From: Tepidanaerobacter sp. GT38
GTDB lineage: Bacteria; Bacillota; Thermosediminibacteria; Thermosediminibacterales; Tepidanaerobacteraceae
Length of the DNA stretch: 53,480 bases
Assembly: GCF_021991635.1 (NCBI RefSeq)
Contig: NZ_JAFFJA010000040.1
Coordinates: 1 to 53,480, forward strand
Direction: 5' to 3'
Position numbers and translations under genes: made by a program. A model generated the notes under the pieces. It was not told the DNA's origin. It saw nothing but the letters and a program-made list of their open reading frames with translations, and ran no database searches. Of this stretch, positions 36,044 through 46,723 are shown one piece after another (positions within the stretch are counted from its first letter, which is position 1; the number at the start of each line of letters is the position of its first letter).

Positions 36044-36988
36044 CTATTTAAGATTTTCAACCATTTCCTCAGCAACTTTTACGATATTTTGCGCAGATAA
36101 TCCATAGTGTTCCAGCAATTGCTCCGGATCCCCAGACTGACCAAAGGTATCATTTATGCCAATCCTTTTCATTTGTGCTTTCATTCCTTTTTCTACAAGC
36201 ACTTCTGCCACAGCAGAACCCAGACCACCTAAGATCGTATGTTCTTCAACGGTAATAACTTTACTTGTCTTCGCAACTTCCTTTAATATAAGATCCTCGT
36301 CTAAAGGCTTGATCGTGTGGATATTGATCACTGTTGCATCTATTCCCCTATCCCCTAGAGTTACAGCAGCTTCCAAAGCTTTAGCCACCATTAGCCCTGT
36401 GGCAAAAATAGATACGTCTTTACCCTCTTTTAAGACTTTAGCTTTCCCTATTTCAAAATTGTCTTCTTCTTTAGTTATTATTGGAGCAACTGGCCTTGCT
36501 ATTCTAATATATACAGGTCCTTCAATATCAGCCGCTGCAAATACGGCTTTTTTCGTCTCAATAGCATCACATGGGACGATTACCGTCATATTTGGCAAAG
36601 ATCTCATTAAGGAAATATCTTCTATGGCCTGATGACTTGCACCATCTTCACCGACGGTTACACCCCCGTGTGTCACAGCTATTTTTACATTCAATTTAGG
36701 ATAACATATGGAGTTCCTTATCTGTTCAAAAGCTCTACCTGCCCCAAAAATCGCAAAAGTACTTGCAAAAGGTATAAAACCGCATAAAGATAAACCGGCA
36801 GCAACTCCCATCATGTTTTGTTCCGCAATGCCAAGATTAAAAAACCTATCTTTAAATCTCTCACCGAAAAGTGCTGTTTGTGTTGCATGAGCTAAGTCTG
36901 CATCCAAGGCCACTACGAGTTCATTTTTTTCTCCAAGCTCAACTAAGGCTTCTCCATAAGCGATCCGTGGTGATTTCATATTTGTCAT
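36044..36988 (-). CDS. Transketolase, C-terminal subunit
   Basis: The product is 314 aa: the pyrimidine-binding domain with the catalytic Glu in GIAEQNMMGVAAGLSL, the HGGVTVGEDGASHQAIEDI segment, and the C-terminal transketolase domain (about residues 190-310). It works only with the N-terminal half encoded just upstream; the ATG overlaps that gene's stop by four bases. Split transketolases are common in Firmicutes. Association with a sugar ABC operon suggests service to a pentose or related pathway, not a general housekeeping copy, but that is inference. Confidence 0.94.
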   Translation of the reverse strand: MTNMKSPRIAYGEALVELGEKNELVVALDADLAHATQTALFGERFKDRFFNLGIAEQNMMGVAAGLSLCGFIPFASTFAIFGAGRAFEQIRNSICYPKLNVKIAVTHGGVTVGEDGASHQAIEDISLMRSLPNMTVIVPCDAIETKKAVFAAADIEGPVYIRIARPVAPIITKEEDNFEIGKAKVLKEGKDVSIFATGLMVAKALEAAVTLGDRGIDATVINIHTIKPLDEDLILKEVAKTSKVITVEEHTILGGLGSAVAEVLVEKGMKAQMKRIGINDTFGQSGDPEQLLEHYGLSAQNIVKVAEEMVENLK

Positions 36989-37806
36989 ATTGTTGTACCT
37001 CCTATATCTGCCAGAGCTTTTTCAATTTCTTGGGCATTGGGAGCTTTTCCATGCCAACCCACCTGGTTTTCCATAAATGAAACACCCTTGCCTTTAACAG
37101 TATGAGCTATAATAAATCTGGGCTTTTGGGCAATAACCGGAGCAGACAATGCATTATATATCTCTTCATGGTTATGCCCGTCGATTTCATGTACATCAAA
37201 ACCAAAAGCCTGCATACGCTCTCTAATGTTGCCTAGGCTCATTACCTCTTCATTGGGGCCGTCAATCTGCAGTTTATTGTAATCAAGTATGATTGTGAGA
37301 TTATCAAGTTTATAGTGAATTGATGACATCAAAGCTTCCCATATCTGACCTTCCTGCATTTCCCCGTCTCCGATAATAGCGAAAACCCGATACTTCTTAT
37401 TTTTCAACTTGGCACCTAGAGCTAACCCCACAGCAACTGATAAGCCCTGTCCCAGAGAGCCAACTGAAACATCTATTCCTGGCGTTTTTCTCATATCAGG
37501 ATGCCCCTGAAGCATAGATCCAAGTTTTCTCAGGCTCCAGAGCTGCTCCACATCAAAAAAGCCTTTTCGAGCTAAAATAGAATATAATGCAGGACATCCG
37601 TGTCCTTTGCTCAGTACCAATCGGTCTCTGTCCTCCCAATTTGGATTTTTGGGGTCTACTTTCATAACTTTATTGTACAGCGTAACCAATATATCGACTA
37701 TAGACAGCGAACCACCTGGATGCCCTGATCCTGCTTTGCCGATCATTTTGATAACATCACTTCGAACCTCGGCGCTAATCTTTTGTAGTTCATTCACTTG
37801 CATCAT
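36985..37806 (-). CDS. Transketolase, N-terminal (TPP-binding) subunit
   Basis: The product is 273 aa. The thiamine diphosphate motif begins GDGEMQEGQIWEA and ends near DYNKLQIDG. Substrate-binding His residues lie in GKAGSGHPGGSLSIVD and SKGHGCPALYSIL, and near the end in FIIAHTVKGKGVSFME. It transfers two-carbon ketol units between sugar phosphates. Start ATG-ATG at 37806, after GGAGG. It follows the permease gene by 26 bases and belongs to the same operon. Confidence 0.95.
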   Translation of the reverse strand: MMQVNELQKISAEVRSDVIKMIGKAGSGHPGGSLSIVDILVTLYNKVMKVDPKNPNWEDRDRLVLSKGHGCPALYSILARKGFFDVEQLWSLRKLGSMLQGHPDMRKTPGIDVSVGSLGQGLSVAVGLALGAKLKNKKYRVFAIIGDGEMQEGQIWEALMSSIHYKLDNLTIILDYNKLQIDGPNEEVMSLGNIRERMQAFGFDVHEIDGHNHEEIYNALSAPVIAQKPRFIIAHTVKGKGVSFMENQVGWHGKAPNAQEIEKALADIGGTTI

Positions 37807-37832
37807 ATGATCCTCCTTTAGAAAGTAAGAAA

Positions 37833-38666
37833 CTATCCTTTAACGGCTCCAGCCGTTAAACCTTCAACTAGTTTTTTCTGTATAAGCATAAACAGCACTA
37901 CTACTGGAATAGTTGTCACTACTCCTCCGGCAGTCAGCAGGCCCCACTGAATCTCGAACTGGCCAATAAAAGTTTGCAAAGCTACGGGTAAAGTCCTGGT
38001 AGCTTCGTTAGTAAACATCAATGCAAAAATAAATTCATTCCAGGCTGTAATAAAAATATATATCCCTGTAGCCACAATGCCGGGTATAGTCAGCGGCAGA
38101 GTAATCCTGATAAAAGCCTCTAGCCTGCTGCACCCATCTACCATGGCCGCTTCCTCTAGTGACACTGGCAGATCTCGTATATATCCGGTTAATAGCCAAA
38201 CTGAAAAAGGTATAGTAAATGTAGAGTAAGCTATCATCAGAGAAAATGGAGTATACAGCAGTCCCAATTTTCGCATTATGGTAAACAGCGGAGTCAAAAG
38301 CAATACTGGCGGAAACATGTTAATGAGCAGAAAAGAACCCAGAAAGAATGTTTTGCCCTTAAAATTAAATCTAGCAAAGGCATACGCTGCCAAAACTGAT
38401 ACAAAAAGACTAATAATCGAGGTAACTCCAGCTACTAATAAACTGTTCCACATGTTTTTAAAGAAGTTGCTCTTACTAAAAAGGGTTACATAGTTTTCCA
38501 GAGTCGGCTCTGCGGGTAAATACCTTAAAACCGATGTGTAAAGTTCCCTTTCAGGTTTTATTGAAGTGAGAAAGGTCCAGAGGTAGGGAAAAATGGCAAA
38601 GGCTATAAGTAGAATCAATGGAATATAAAAAAATAGCAAATCATTGATAAATTTATTTTTCTTCAC
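37833..38666 (-). CDS. Sugar ABC transporter permease (MalG type)
   Basis: The product is 277 aa with six membrane helices. The EAA loop that docks the ATPase reads SLEEAAMVDGCSRLEAFIRITLPLTIPG (about residues 170-200). The C-terminal GLTAGAVKG is typical of MalG/CUT1 permeases. It begins one base after the MalF-type gene ends. No ATP-binding subunit is encoded in the operon; CUT1 systems often share a genomic ATPase such as MsmX. Confidence 0.94.
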   Translation of the reverse strand: MKKNKFINDLLFFYIPLILLIAFAIFPYLWTFLTSIKPERELYTSVLRYLPAEPTLENYVTLFSKSNFFKNMWNSLLVAGVTSIISLFVSVLAAYAFARFNFKGKTFFLGSFLLINMFPPVLLLTPLFTIMRKLGLLYTPFSLMIAYSTFTIPFSVWLLTGYIRDLPVSLEEAAMVDGCSRLEAFIRITLPLTIPGIVATGIYIFITAWNEFIFALMFTNEATRTLPVALQTFIGQFEIQWGLLTAGGVVTTIPVVVLFMLIQKKLVEGLTAGAVKG

Positions 38667-38667
38667 T

Positions 38668-39549
38668 TCACCTTACCTCCTTCAAATTTAAATTTTTAAA
38701 GTATACAAAAGCTACTGAAGCTAACATCACTGTGAGATATATGGCTAATGTGGCTGAATAGCCGAAATCTAAAGCCTTTTGAGCTTTGATGTAAGTATAA
38801 ACGCTTAAAGTGTGAGTGCTGTATCCAGGACCTCCACCTGTCATTATATATATTACATCAACTGAATTTGCCACCCATATAATCCTAAGGAGTGTTGAAA
38901 TGAGGATCGTAGGTTTGAGCATGGGAAGGGTAATATGCCAGAAAGTATGCCAGCTCCCGGCTCCATCCACATAAGCGGATTCATATAATTCCTGAGGTAT
39001 TGCTTGGAGGCCAGCCAAAAGCATTATTGCAAAAAACGGTATCCCTTGCCAAATAATGGTGATAATAACAGATGCCATAGAAGTATCGGAACTGGAAAGC
39101 CATGGAATAAAATTATCTATGATGTGCAGCTTTGAAAGAATGTCATTTATGACTCCATAGTTGCCATCATACATCCATCTCCACATAAGACCTATCAATA
39201 CACCTGGAGTGACCCATGGAATCAAGATGACTGATCTTACTATTCCTCTGCCTTTAAATTTCCTGTTTAAAAGCAGTGCAAGAATTAACCCAAAGAGAAA
39301 CTGAAAAAATACACCGAATACAACCCATAAGACAGTATTTAACAAAGACTCTCGAAATATAGGATCGCTCAATACTTTTAGGTAATTTGCCAATCCTACA
39401 AATTTTATATCTTTAGGCTTAAATAAGGTATAGTCTAAAAAACTCATATAAATTGAATTTAATATTGGATAACCCACTACAAGAAGCATTAAGATAAATG
39501 CTGGCGCCACTAGTATATACGGGATTAATTTAGACCAGTGTTTTTGCAT
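38668..39549 (-). CDS. Sugar ABC transporter permease (MalF type)
   Basis: The product is 293 aa with six membrane helices. The EAA loop reads PQELYESAYVDGAGSWHTFWHITLPMLKPT. The start is ATG at 39549, five bases after AAGGGGTG; the open frame starts 21 bases earlier without a ribosome binding site. It forms the channel with the MalG-type partner. A hairpin-plus-U-tract separates it from the binding-protein gene. Confidence 0.93.
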   Translation of the reverse strand: MQKHWSKLIPYILVAPAFILMLLVVGYPILNSIYMSFLDYTLFKPKDIKFVGLANYLKVLSDPIFRESLLNTVLWVVFGVFFQFLFGLILALLLNRKFKGRGIVRSVILIPWVTPGVLIGLMWRWMYDGNYGVINDILSKLHIIDNFIPWLSSSDTSMASVIITIIWQGIPFFAIMLLAGLQAIPQELYESAYVDGAGSWHTFWHITLPMLKPTILISTLLRIIWVANSVDVIYIMTGGGPGYSTHTLSVYTYIKAQKALDFGYSATLAIYLTVMLASVAFVYFKNLNLKEVR

Positions 39550-39575
39550 ATATACACCCCTTAAGAACACAGTTC

Positions 39576-39637
39576 AAACAAAAACATAGGGGTCGTATAC
39601 GAAATATATATTTTATTTTCGATTTTCCGACCCCTAT
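39576..39637 (-). terminator. Attenuating hairpin between binding protein and permease genes
   Basis: A perfect 10-bp stem ATAGGGGTCG / CGACCCCTAT (39586-39595 with 39628-39637), 32-base AT-rich loop, followed on the minus strand by GTTTTTGTTTG. Leaky termination here would give more binding protein than permease. Confidence 0.72.
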
Positions 39638-39661
39638 TATTCCTCTAAATTTTTAGCAAAT

Positions 39662-40960
39662 TTACTTTGTCATGCCTTCTGCCAGAATCTCCATCATTGT
39701 TTTGCTATCGATTTTACCTTCAAGTGCTTGCTGAGTAGTGGCAGGCCATAAGGATTCGATCCACTCACCCATGTTTTCGTTTATAGGATACACATGAGCA
39801 TATGGCATTGATTCAAATGAAGCTTGCATGAACCGGTTGTTTTTAAATTCATCTTCATCCTGCAGTGACTTCAAAATAGGAACATTTCCTGTGGTTTTGC
39901 ACCATCTTAACATCTGTTCTTTTTCAGATAGCCATGAAATGAAAGTAAAAGCTTCTTTTGGATGCTTGGTGGATTTATATATAACATTTTCTGTATCTCC
40001 CATGGAAGTCCACCTTCCGTGTGGACCGGCAGGCACTGCAAAGGCATCTACATCGTCACCAAACTGCTGTATCATATCGTTAGAGGATTTGATATGATGA
40101 ACAACCATAGCCGCTTTTCCGCTCTTGAAATTGGCGATTATCTCATTGAAGCCATCTCCAGGTGCGGTGGGCGGAACAACTTTATGTTTCCTGTACAAAT
40201 CCAAGAAGAATTCATTTGCCTTAATCGCTTCCGGAGTTGTGAAGGTACAGTTGCCGTTTTCATCGAAGAATGTATTTCCGGGTACGCTTGCCAGAACAAA
40301 ACTTGCCCACGGCTCATGACCGCCTCTGGCACCTCTCATGGCAAAACCGTATTGATCGATTTTCTCATCTCCGTCAGTATCTTTAGTAAGTTTCTTGCAA
40401 ACTTCCAAAAAATCGTCCCATGTTTCCGGAACTTCAACTCCAGCTTCTTTGAACATACTGGGTCTATAATACATATAAAGTACCTGAAGCTCCCAGGGCA
40501 TTACATAATGTTTTCCATCTTCGTACTTCAGTACGTCCCAAAGATTATCAACCACATCGGACTTGCCCTGCCATTCATTTAAGAAATCATCTAAGGGCAA
40601 GAGAGCATCCTGACCGATAAATTCAGGTTGCCAGGTGAGTTTAAACGATGAAGTATCAGGGCCACTACCACCAGTTACGCTACTTAACAGCTTTGTGTGA
40701 AAGTCATTCCATCCAATAACCTCAAATTCAACCTGTATATTGGGATGTGTGTTATTAAACTCTTCTACCAGCTGAGCAAAGGTCGGATCATTGGGATTAT
40801 CGAGCCAAAGCCAGTGTTTAAGCTTTACAACTTCTCCTTCCTTATTTTCCTCTTCCCCAGGCTGTGAAGTGTTATTCCCCCCGCCACATCCAGTCATAAG
40901 ACTTGCCAATAACACAAAGACAACCACTAAGCCTAATACTCTCTTAAGGTTTTTCTTCAC
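39662..40960 (-). CDS. Sugar ABC transporter substrate-binding lipoprotein
   Basis: The product is 432 aa. A signal peptide ends in the lipobox LMTGC (Cys near residue 25), followed by a short Gly/Glu-rich linker and a family 1 (MalE-like) extracellular binding domain. Aromatic residues typical of sugar stacking are abundant (KHWLWLDNPNDP, PWELQVLYMYYRP, WTSMGDTENVIY). The substrate cannot be assigned. The start is GTG at 40960, overlapping the regulator's stop by GTGA, nine bases after GGGAGG. Confidence 0.94.
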   Translation of the reverse strand: MKKNLKRVLGLVVVFVLLASLMTGCGGGNNTSQPGEEENKEGEVVKLKHWLWLDNPNDPTFAQLVEEFNNTHPNIQVEFEVIGWNDFHTKLLSSVTGGSGPDTSSFKLTWQPEFIGQDALLPLDDFLNEWQGKSDVVDNLWDVLKYEDGKHYVMPWELQVLYMYYRPSMFKEAGVEVPETWDDFLEVCKKLTKDTDGDEKIDQYGFAMRGARGGHEPWASFVLASVPGNTFFDENGNCTFTTPEAIKANEFFLDLYRKHKVVPPTAPGDGFNEIIANFKSGKAAMVVHHIKSSNDMIQQFGDDVDAFAVPAGPHGRWTSMGDTENVIYKSTKHPKEAFTFISWLSEKEQMLRWCKTTGNVPILKSLQDEDEFKNNRFMQASFESMPYAHVYPINENMGEWIESLWPATTQQALEGKIDSKTMMEILAEGMTK

Positions 40961-41667
40961 AACTTAAAACCTCCCTTTTGTTTTTCTAGGATACCAATAT
41001 CCTTTAATGTCTCATTTAAATGATCTTTCATGGCTTTCTCAGCCCCATAGGGATCTTTGGCCTTAATGGCCCTAAATATTTTGTAGTGATACTGCAGAGC
41101 CTTATGGGCACTCCCTGGGACATTAACCGTTTCATAATAACCTTCCATAATGGACTCAATAACTATAGGTATAATCCTTTCAATAATTGGATTTTGGGTA
41201 GCTTTTGCTATGTTTGTATGAAATTCTATATCGATGTCCCTATGGTTTTCCTTATTTGCAATTACCACCTCCATGCTCGTTAAAATACTCTCAAGTTTCG
41301 TTATCTCTTCTGCTGTTGCCCTTTGTGCTGCTAAATATGCCACTTTTGGTTCGATCAATAACCTTGTTTCAAATAGGGATACAATAATGTTATTATCACG
41401 GATAAAGCTTACTCCTAAAGGATCGTTCACTAGGCCCGGCTTTTCAGCCACAAATGTCCCTTTGCCTCTAATTATTTTTACTATATTGTTTGACGCAAGC
41501 GATTTTATAGCTTCGCGAATTGTAGTTCTGCTTACATTAAACATCTTTGACAATTCCATTTCATTAGGCAGCTTGCTACCGGGTTCATATTTATTATTTC
41601 GTATCATTTCAATTATTAAACTAGATACTTCTTTAGACAAATTTTTTCTCAAATTAGGCACGATCAA
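40957..41667 (-). CDS. GntR-family regulator, FadR subfamily (FCD domain)
   Basis: The product is about 237 aa. An N-terminal winged helix (about residues 15-75, KLPNEMELSKMFNVSRTTIREAIKSLASNNIVKIIRGKGTFV) precedes an all-helical FCD ligand domain with the metal-site His residues in DIEFHTNIAKAT, HYKIFRAI and KDHLNETL. Metal and a small organic acid or sugar acid are the usual effectors. The TTG at 41667 has GGAGG five bases upstream; a GTG two codons later or the frame start at 41697 are alternatives. As first gene of the sugar operon it probably regulates it and itself. Confidence 0.9.
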   Translation of the reverse strand: MIVPNLRKNLSKEVSSLIIEMIRNNKYEPGSKLPNEMELSKMFNVSRTTIREAIKSLASNNIVKIIRGKGTFVAEKPGLVNDPLGVSFIRDNNIIVSLFETRLLIEPKVAYLAAQRATAEEITKLESILTSMEVVIANKENHRDIDIEFHTNIAKATQNPIIERIIPIVIESIMEGYYETVNVPGSAHKALQYHYKIFRAIKAKDPYGAEKAMKDHLNETLKDIGILEKQKGGFKL

Positions 41668-41677
41668 AATAACCTCC

Positions 41678-41702
41678 ACTACGTCATCATACGTCATACG
41701 TC
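41678..41702 (-). promoter_or_regulatory. Possible operator of the sugar operon (GACGTA repeats)
   Basis: Three direct copies of GACGTA within 25 bases just upstream of the regulator start, spaced 7 and 10 bases apart. Position suits an autoregulatory GntR site, but the element is not the usual inverted repeat. Confidence 0.3.
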
Positions 41703-41769
41703 GTTTGATTTAATTATTCTACATATTTTATTAAAATCCTTCTTTCCAACAAAAAAATTATTCTTGCAC

Positions 41770-41805
41770 ATATAAAATCACCCTCTAATTCTTGATAAAG
41801 GGTGA
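41770..41805 (-). terminator. dCMP deaminase terminator
   Basis: A 7-bp stem TCACCCT / AGGGTGA (41778-41784 with 41799-41805), 14-base loop, followed on the minus strand by TTTTATATG. Confidence 0.7.
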
Positions 41806-41865
41806 CTTGAAGTTTTTTATCTCAATAAAATAAATAATAGTAACACAAGAAATAAGGTGACTTTG

Positions 41866-42282
41866 TCATAAATCCACAGGTAAATTAACTACTTCTATCC
41901 AAGGAGCATCTTTAAACCAATCATAATCAATATGATAGTCTTGGGCATATACGACTCTTTTAATACCCGAGTTTATAATGAGCTTGGAGCACTCGGCACA
42001 TGGGCGGGCAGTAACATATATAGTGGCACCTTTCCTCTCCTCAGGTGTGCATTCAAGCAGGGCATTGACCTCAGCATGTATAGTCCTTACACAGTGATTT
42101 CCCCTCATCATACACCCTACGTCTTCACAATGGGCCATTCCTGAAGGACTGCCGTTGTAGCCGGTACCCTTTATTCTATTGTCCTTCACTACAACTGCAC
42201 CTACCTGGAGCCTGGGGCATGTAGACCTACCCCTTACTTGAAAAGCTATATCCATAAAATACTCATCCCAATCTTTTCGCAT
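41866..42282 (-). CDS. dCMP deaminase (ComEB family)
   Basis: The product is 138 aa. The zinc deaminase site is complete: H69-A-E71 (catalytic Glu) and P94-C95-x-x-C98. The insert with NGSPSGMAHCEDVGC, typical of dCMP deaminases, is present and can bind a second zinc. It makes dUMP from dCMP for thymidylate synthesis. Start ATG at 42282, after GGGG. It often sits beside upp in Firmicutes; here a chemoreceptor gene lies between them. Confidence 0.94.
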   Translation of the reverse strand: MRKDWDEYFMDIAFQVRGRSTCPRLQVGAVVVKDNRIKGTGYNGSPSGMAHCEDVGCMMRGNHCVRTIHAEVNALLECTPEERKGATIYVTARPCAECSKLIINSGIKRVVYAQDYHIDYDWFKDAPWIEVVNLPVDL

Positions 42283-42304
42283 ACGCTATCCCCTTTTAAT
42301 AAAA

Positions 42305-43717
42305 TTAATTGTCGGCCTCTAAAATCATAATTATTCTATCAATAATCTCAAAAACCTTCTTTGAATTTTCTTTGGCTATTTGATACTGCTTTTTAGCCTC
42401 ATCAATTTTATCATTCTTTATAGCAAGCAGTGCCTGCTGCCCTGCATTATGTAAGTTTTTGTGATATTTATCAATGCTTTTCCAAAGCTCACTTAAAGCA
42501 CTGTCTTTTATTATGAGGGCATTGTAAAAATGGCCAAAAGCACACCTGTTAGAATCGACCTGCAGAGGTATAAGTTTAGCTTCAGACACTGCCTCTTCTA
42601 ATGTTTCCATCCAGATGCTGTGCTGTTTCCTGGCATTTTCTAAAATCTGCATCAGCTCTTTTTTTGTAATTAAATTGTTGTTATCCATAAATTTCTGATA
42701 ATACTCTTTGCTTTGAGCGGTAAATTCCTTATCCATTTTATCAATATGTTCTTTAATGAACCCTAATTTTGCCAAACTGCTGTCTAGTCTATTTACCACA
42801 TGAACTATATCCTCTGTTTCAAGGGAGACACTGTTCATGGCAGATGATATCTGACTGGCAGCGGTGCTGATCTGTTGAAAAGAAGCTACAAAACCTTCCA
42901 TATCACTTTTAATTTTATTTACTGCATTGAAATTTTCTTTAACTGCTTCTTTTATTGCACTTGTTACCGACGGAATTTGCTTCATCACATCATTTGTCCG
43001 CTTCATGCTTTCAAGGCTTTGGGCTGAATCTTTGTGAATTGCCTGCGCGAAGCTTTTAAACTTGTCCAAACTTTCTTTGGTGCTGTCAGCTAGCTTCCTT
43101 ATTTCTTCCGAAACCACCGCAAACCCTCGACCTGCTTCTCCAGCCCTTGCAGCTTCAATGCTGGCATTTAGTGCCAGAAGATTTGTTTGATCTGCAATCT
43201 GCTCTATTACTTCAACTATATTGCCAATTTCCATTAAATTGTCCAATAGTTTTGTTAAAGTTTGATTAACTACGTTATTGCTTTCAGTCACTTGCCTGCA
43301 TACTTCGTCCATTAATTTTAAACTTTCCATGTTTTTATTGTTGTTTTCAACGATGCTTTCAATATTGCTATGAATCTCATCTACGTTTTTTACATTGGCC
43401 TCGATGGCCGTATCTATTTCCTCCATTGAAGCAGTAGTTTCCTTCACAAACTCCAAAGTATCTTCCGACTGGGAGCTGAGTTTACCCATTATAACTTCAA
43501 TTTCGTCCATTAGGTGTTTTATGTTTACTTCTATGTTTCCCAGGGTGGACGTCAATGAAATAGTTTTCAAAAGCATTTGCCTTGCATCTTCTTTTAAATC
43601 CTGCAGCTGAGCAATTTTTTCGAAAACTCTTTTAACCCTGACATTTTTAGTTGCCAAAGGCTTGTCGTTTATAATGGCATCCATTACCTTATTTGTCTTG
43701 TCAAAAAGCAATGTCAT
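42305..43717 (-). CDS. Soluble methyl-accepting chemotaxis protein with CZB domain
   Basis: The product is about 470 aa with no signal peptide or membrane helix, so it is cytoplasmic. A coiled-coil signalling domain contains the invariant hairpin tip [39 protein letters not shown]. The C-terminal 110 residues form a chemoreceptor zinc-binding (CZB) domain with its His/Cys/His/His pattern: [24 protein letters not shown] and [13 protein letters not shown] domains sense zinc or hypochlorous acid. Start is uncertain: ATG at 43717 is close to GAGAGG, and a TTG two codons later has better spacing; the frame opens at 43741. Confidence 0.9.
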   Translation of the reverse strand: MTLLFDKTNKVMDAIINDKPLATKNVRVKRVFEKIAQLQDLKEDARQMLLKTISLTSTLGNIEVNIKHLMDEIEVIMGKLSSQSEDTLEFVKETTASMEEIDTAIEANVKNVDEIHSNIESIVENNNKNMESLKLMDEVCRQVTESNNVVNQTLTKLLDNLMEIGNIVEVIEQIADQTNLLALNASIEAARAGEAGRGFAVVSEEIRKLADSTKESLDKFKSFAQAIHKDSAQSLESMKRTNDVMKQIPSVTSAIKEAVKENFNAVNKIKSDMEGFVASFQQISTAASQISSAMNSVSLETEDIVHVVNRLDSSLAKLGFIKEHIDKMDKEFTAQSKEYYQKFMDNNNLITKKELMQILENARKQHSIWMETLEEAVSEAKLIPLQVDSNRCAFGHFYNALIIKDSALSELWKSIDKYHKNLHNAGQQALLAIKNDKIDEAKKQYQIAKENSKKVFEIIDRIIMILEADN

Positions 43718-43790
43718 ACACCTCTCTGTTTTAAATTTCAAGTAAAATTGGCTGCCCCTAATATATACTTAAGATGAAGATGAAAGTTTT

Positions 43791-43824
43791 ACTAAAAATT
43801 AAGGCCATCCAATAGGATAGCCTT
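43791..43824 (-). terminator. upp terminator
   Basis: A 10-bp stem (43801-43810 with 43815-43824, one G-U) with a TATT loop, followed on the minus strand by AATTTTTAG. Confidence 0.85.
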
Positions 43825-43833
43825 CTCCAATTA

Positions 43834-45716
<1,883 letters not shown>

Positions 45717-45750
45717 TTTCTCGCACCTCTTTTTTATGTTTTTTTCATAT

Positions 45751-46194
45751 TCATACACTATTTTCGTATTCGGATATTTTGTTTAATCTCCGTTCATGGC
45801 GCGCTCCTTCAAAATCAGCAGCAAGCCATTCCTTAACAATAGCGGTAGCAAGTCCCGGACCTATTACTCTGCCACCCATGGTTAAAATGTTGGCGTTGTT
45901 ATGCATACGTGACATGCGGGCAGAAAACGTGTCATGGCACAGGGCAGCTCGAATACCCTTGACTTTATTGGCGGCGATGCATACGCCTATTCCAGTACCG
46001 CAAATAATTATGCCTTTTTCATATTCACCTCGTGCAACGGCCTCAGCGCAGGGAATAGCTATATCCGGATAGTCCACTGATTCGGTAGAATATGTCCCTA
46101 AATCGGCATAACTCACCTTATTTTCCTCGAGAAATTTTATTATCTGTTGTTTTAATTCGTAACCCCCGTGGTCACTGGCTATAGCTATAGTCAA
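45751..46194 (-). CDS. rpiB: Ribose-5-phosphate isomerase B
   Basis: The product is 147 aa. It interconverts ribose-5-P and ribulose-5-P. The catalytic C65 lies in CGTGIG, the D8-H9 pair in [10 protein letters not shown], and the C-terminal HERRLNKI matches the family. The start is TTG at 46194, six bases after GGAGGG; the frame opens 18 bases earlier over that site. The order ywlE-rpiB-glyA-upp follows the Bacillus arrangement (there with ywlG between). Confidence 0.95.
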   Translation of the reverse strand: MTIAIASDHGGYELKQQIIKFLEENKVSYADLGTYSTESVDYPDIAIPCAEAVARGEYEKGIIICGTGIGVCIAANKVKGIRAALCHDTFSARMSRMHNNANILTMGGRVIGPGLATAIVKEWLAADFEGARHERRLNKISEYENSV

Positions 46195-46256
46195 CTCTTT
46201 CCCTCCTGACAAAAAGCATTATCTTATTAATTATATACTCAAATAATGGACATTGT

Positions 46257-46709
46257 CTAGATTTTTTCCAAGCGTTCGAGCACTTTCGACAATTTATGTT
46301 TTAGTTCATCAGCAACTTTTTTGTAAACTTCAACACCTTGACCAAAAGGGTCGCTGATTTCACCATAGTCACCTGCAAATTCCCCTAATAAAAACACCTT
46401 GCCCTTAGCTTTGGGAAAGCGGTTAAGTATATAATCTTTATGGCTTTGGGTCATGGCAAGGATTAAATCTGCATCAAGAACTGCTTCGCTTATCTGCCTG
46501 GCTTTGTGCCCTTTTAAATCGATTCCTTCCATTTCCATGACTTTTCTTGCATTTTCAGATGCAGGCTGGCCTTCAATAGCAGCAATGCCATATGATTCCA
46601 CTTTAATTTGATCCTGTTTACCCAAATCGTGAAGCATTTTTCTAAAAAGAGCTTCGGCCATACTGCTGCGACATGTATTACCTGTACACACAAACACTAC
46701 TTTTTTCAA
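46257..46709 (-). CDS. ywlE: Low-molecular-weight phosphatase, probable protein-arginine phosphatase (YwlE type)
   Basis: The product is 150 aa. The phosphate loop CTGNTCRSS begins at C8, and the general acid Asp lies in SDPFGQG. The Thr inside the loop (CTGNT) is the residue that, in B. subtilis YwlE, favours phospho-arginine over phospho-tyrosine. Gene order (next to a Sua5/YwlC gene and rpiB) is also that of ywlE. The kinase McsB is not in this window. The start is TTG at 46709, eight bases after GGAGGTG. Confidence 0.88.
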   Translation of the reverse strand: MKKVVFVCTGNTCRSSMAEALFRKMLHDLGKQDQIKVESYGIAAIEGQPASENARKVMEMEGIDLKGHKARQISEAVLDADLILAMTQSHKDYILNRFPKAKGKVFLLGEFAGDYGEISDPFGQGVEVYKKVADELKHKLSKVLERLEKI

Positions 46710-46723
46710 AGGCCGCGCACCTC

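Noticed and set aside
36044-37806. Sulfoquinovose transketolase (SqwGH) assignment for the split transketolase
   Set aside because: No sulfoquinovosidase or sulfo-sugar isomerase is nearby; split transketolases are common, so the specific call is not supported.
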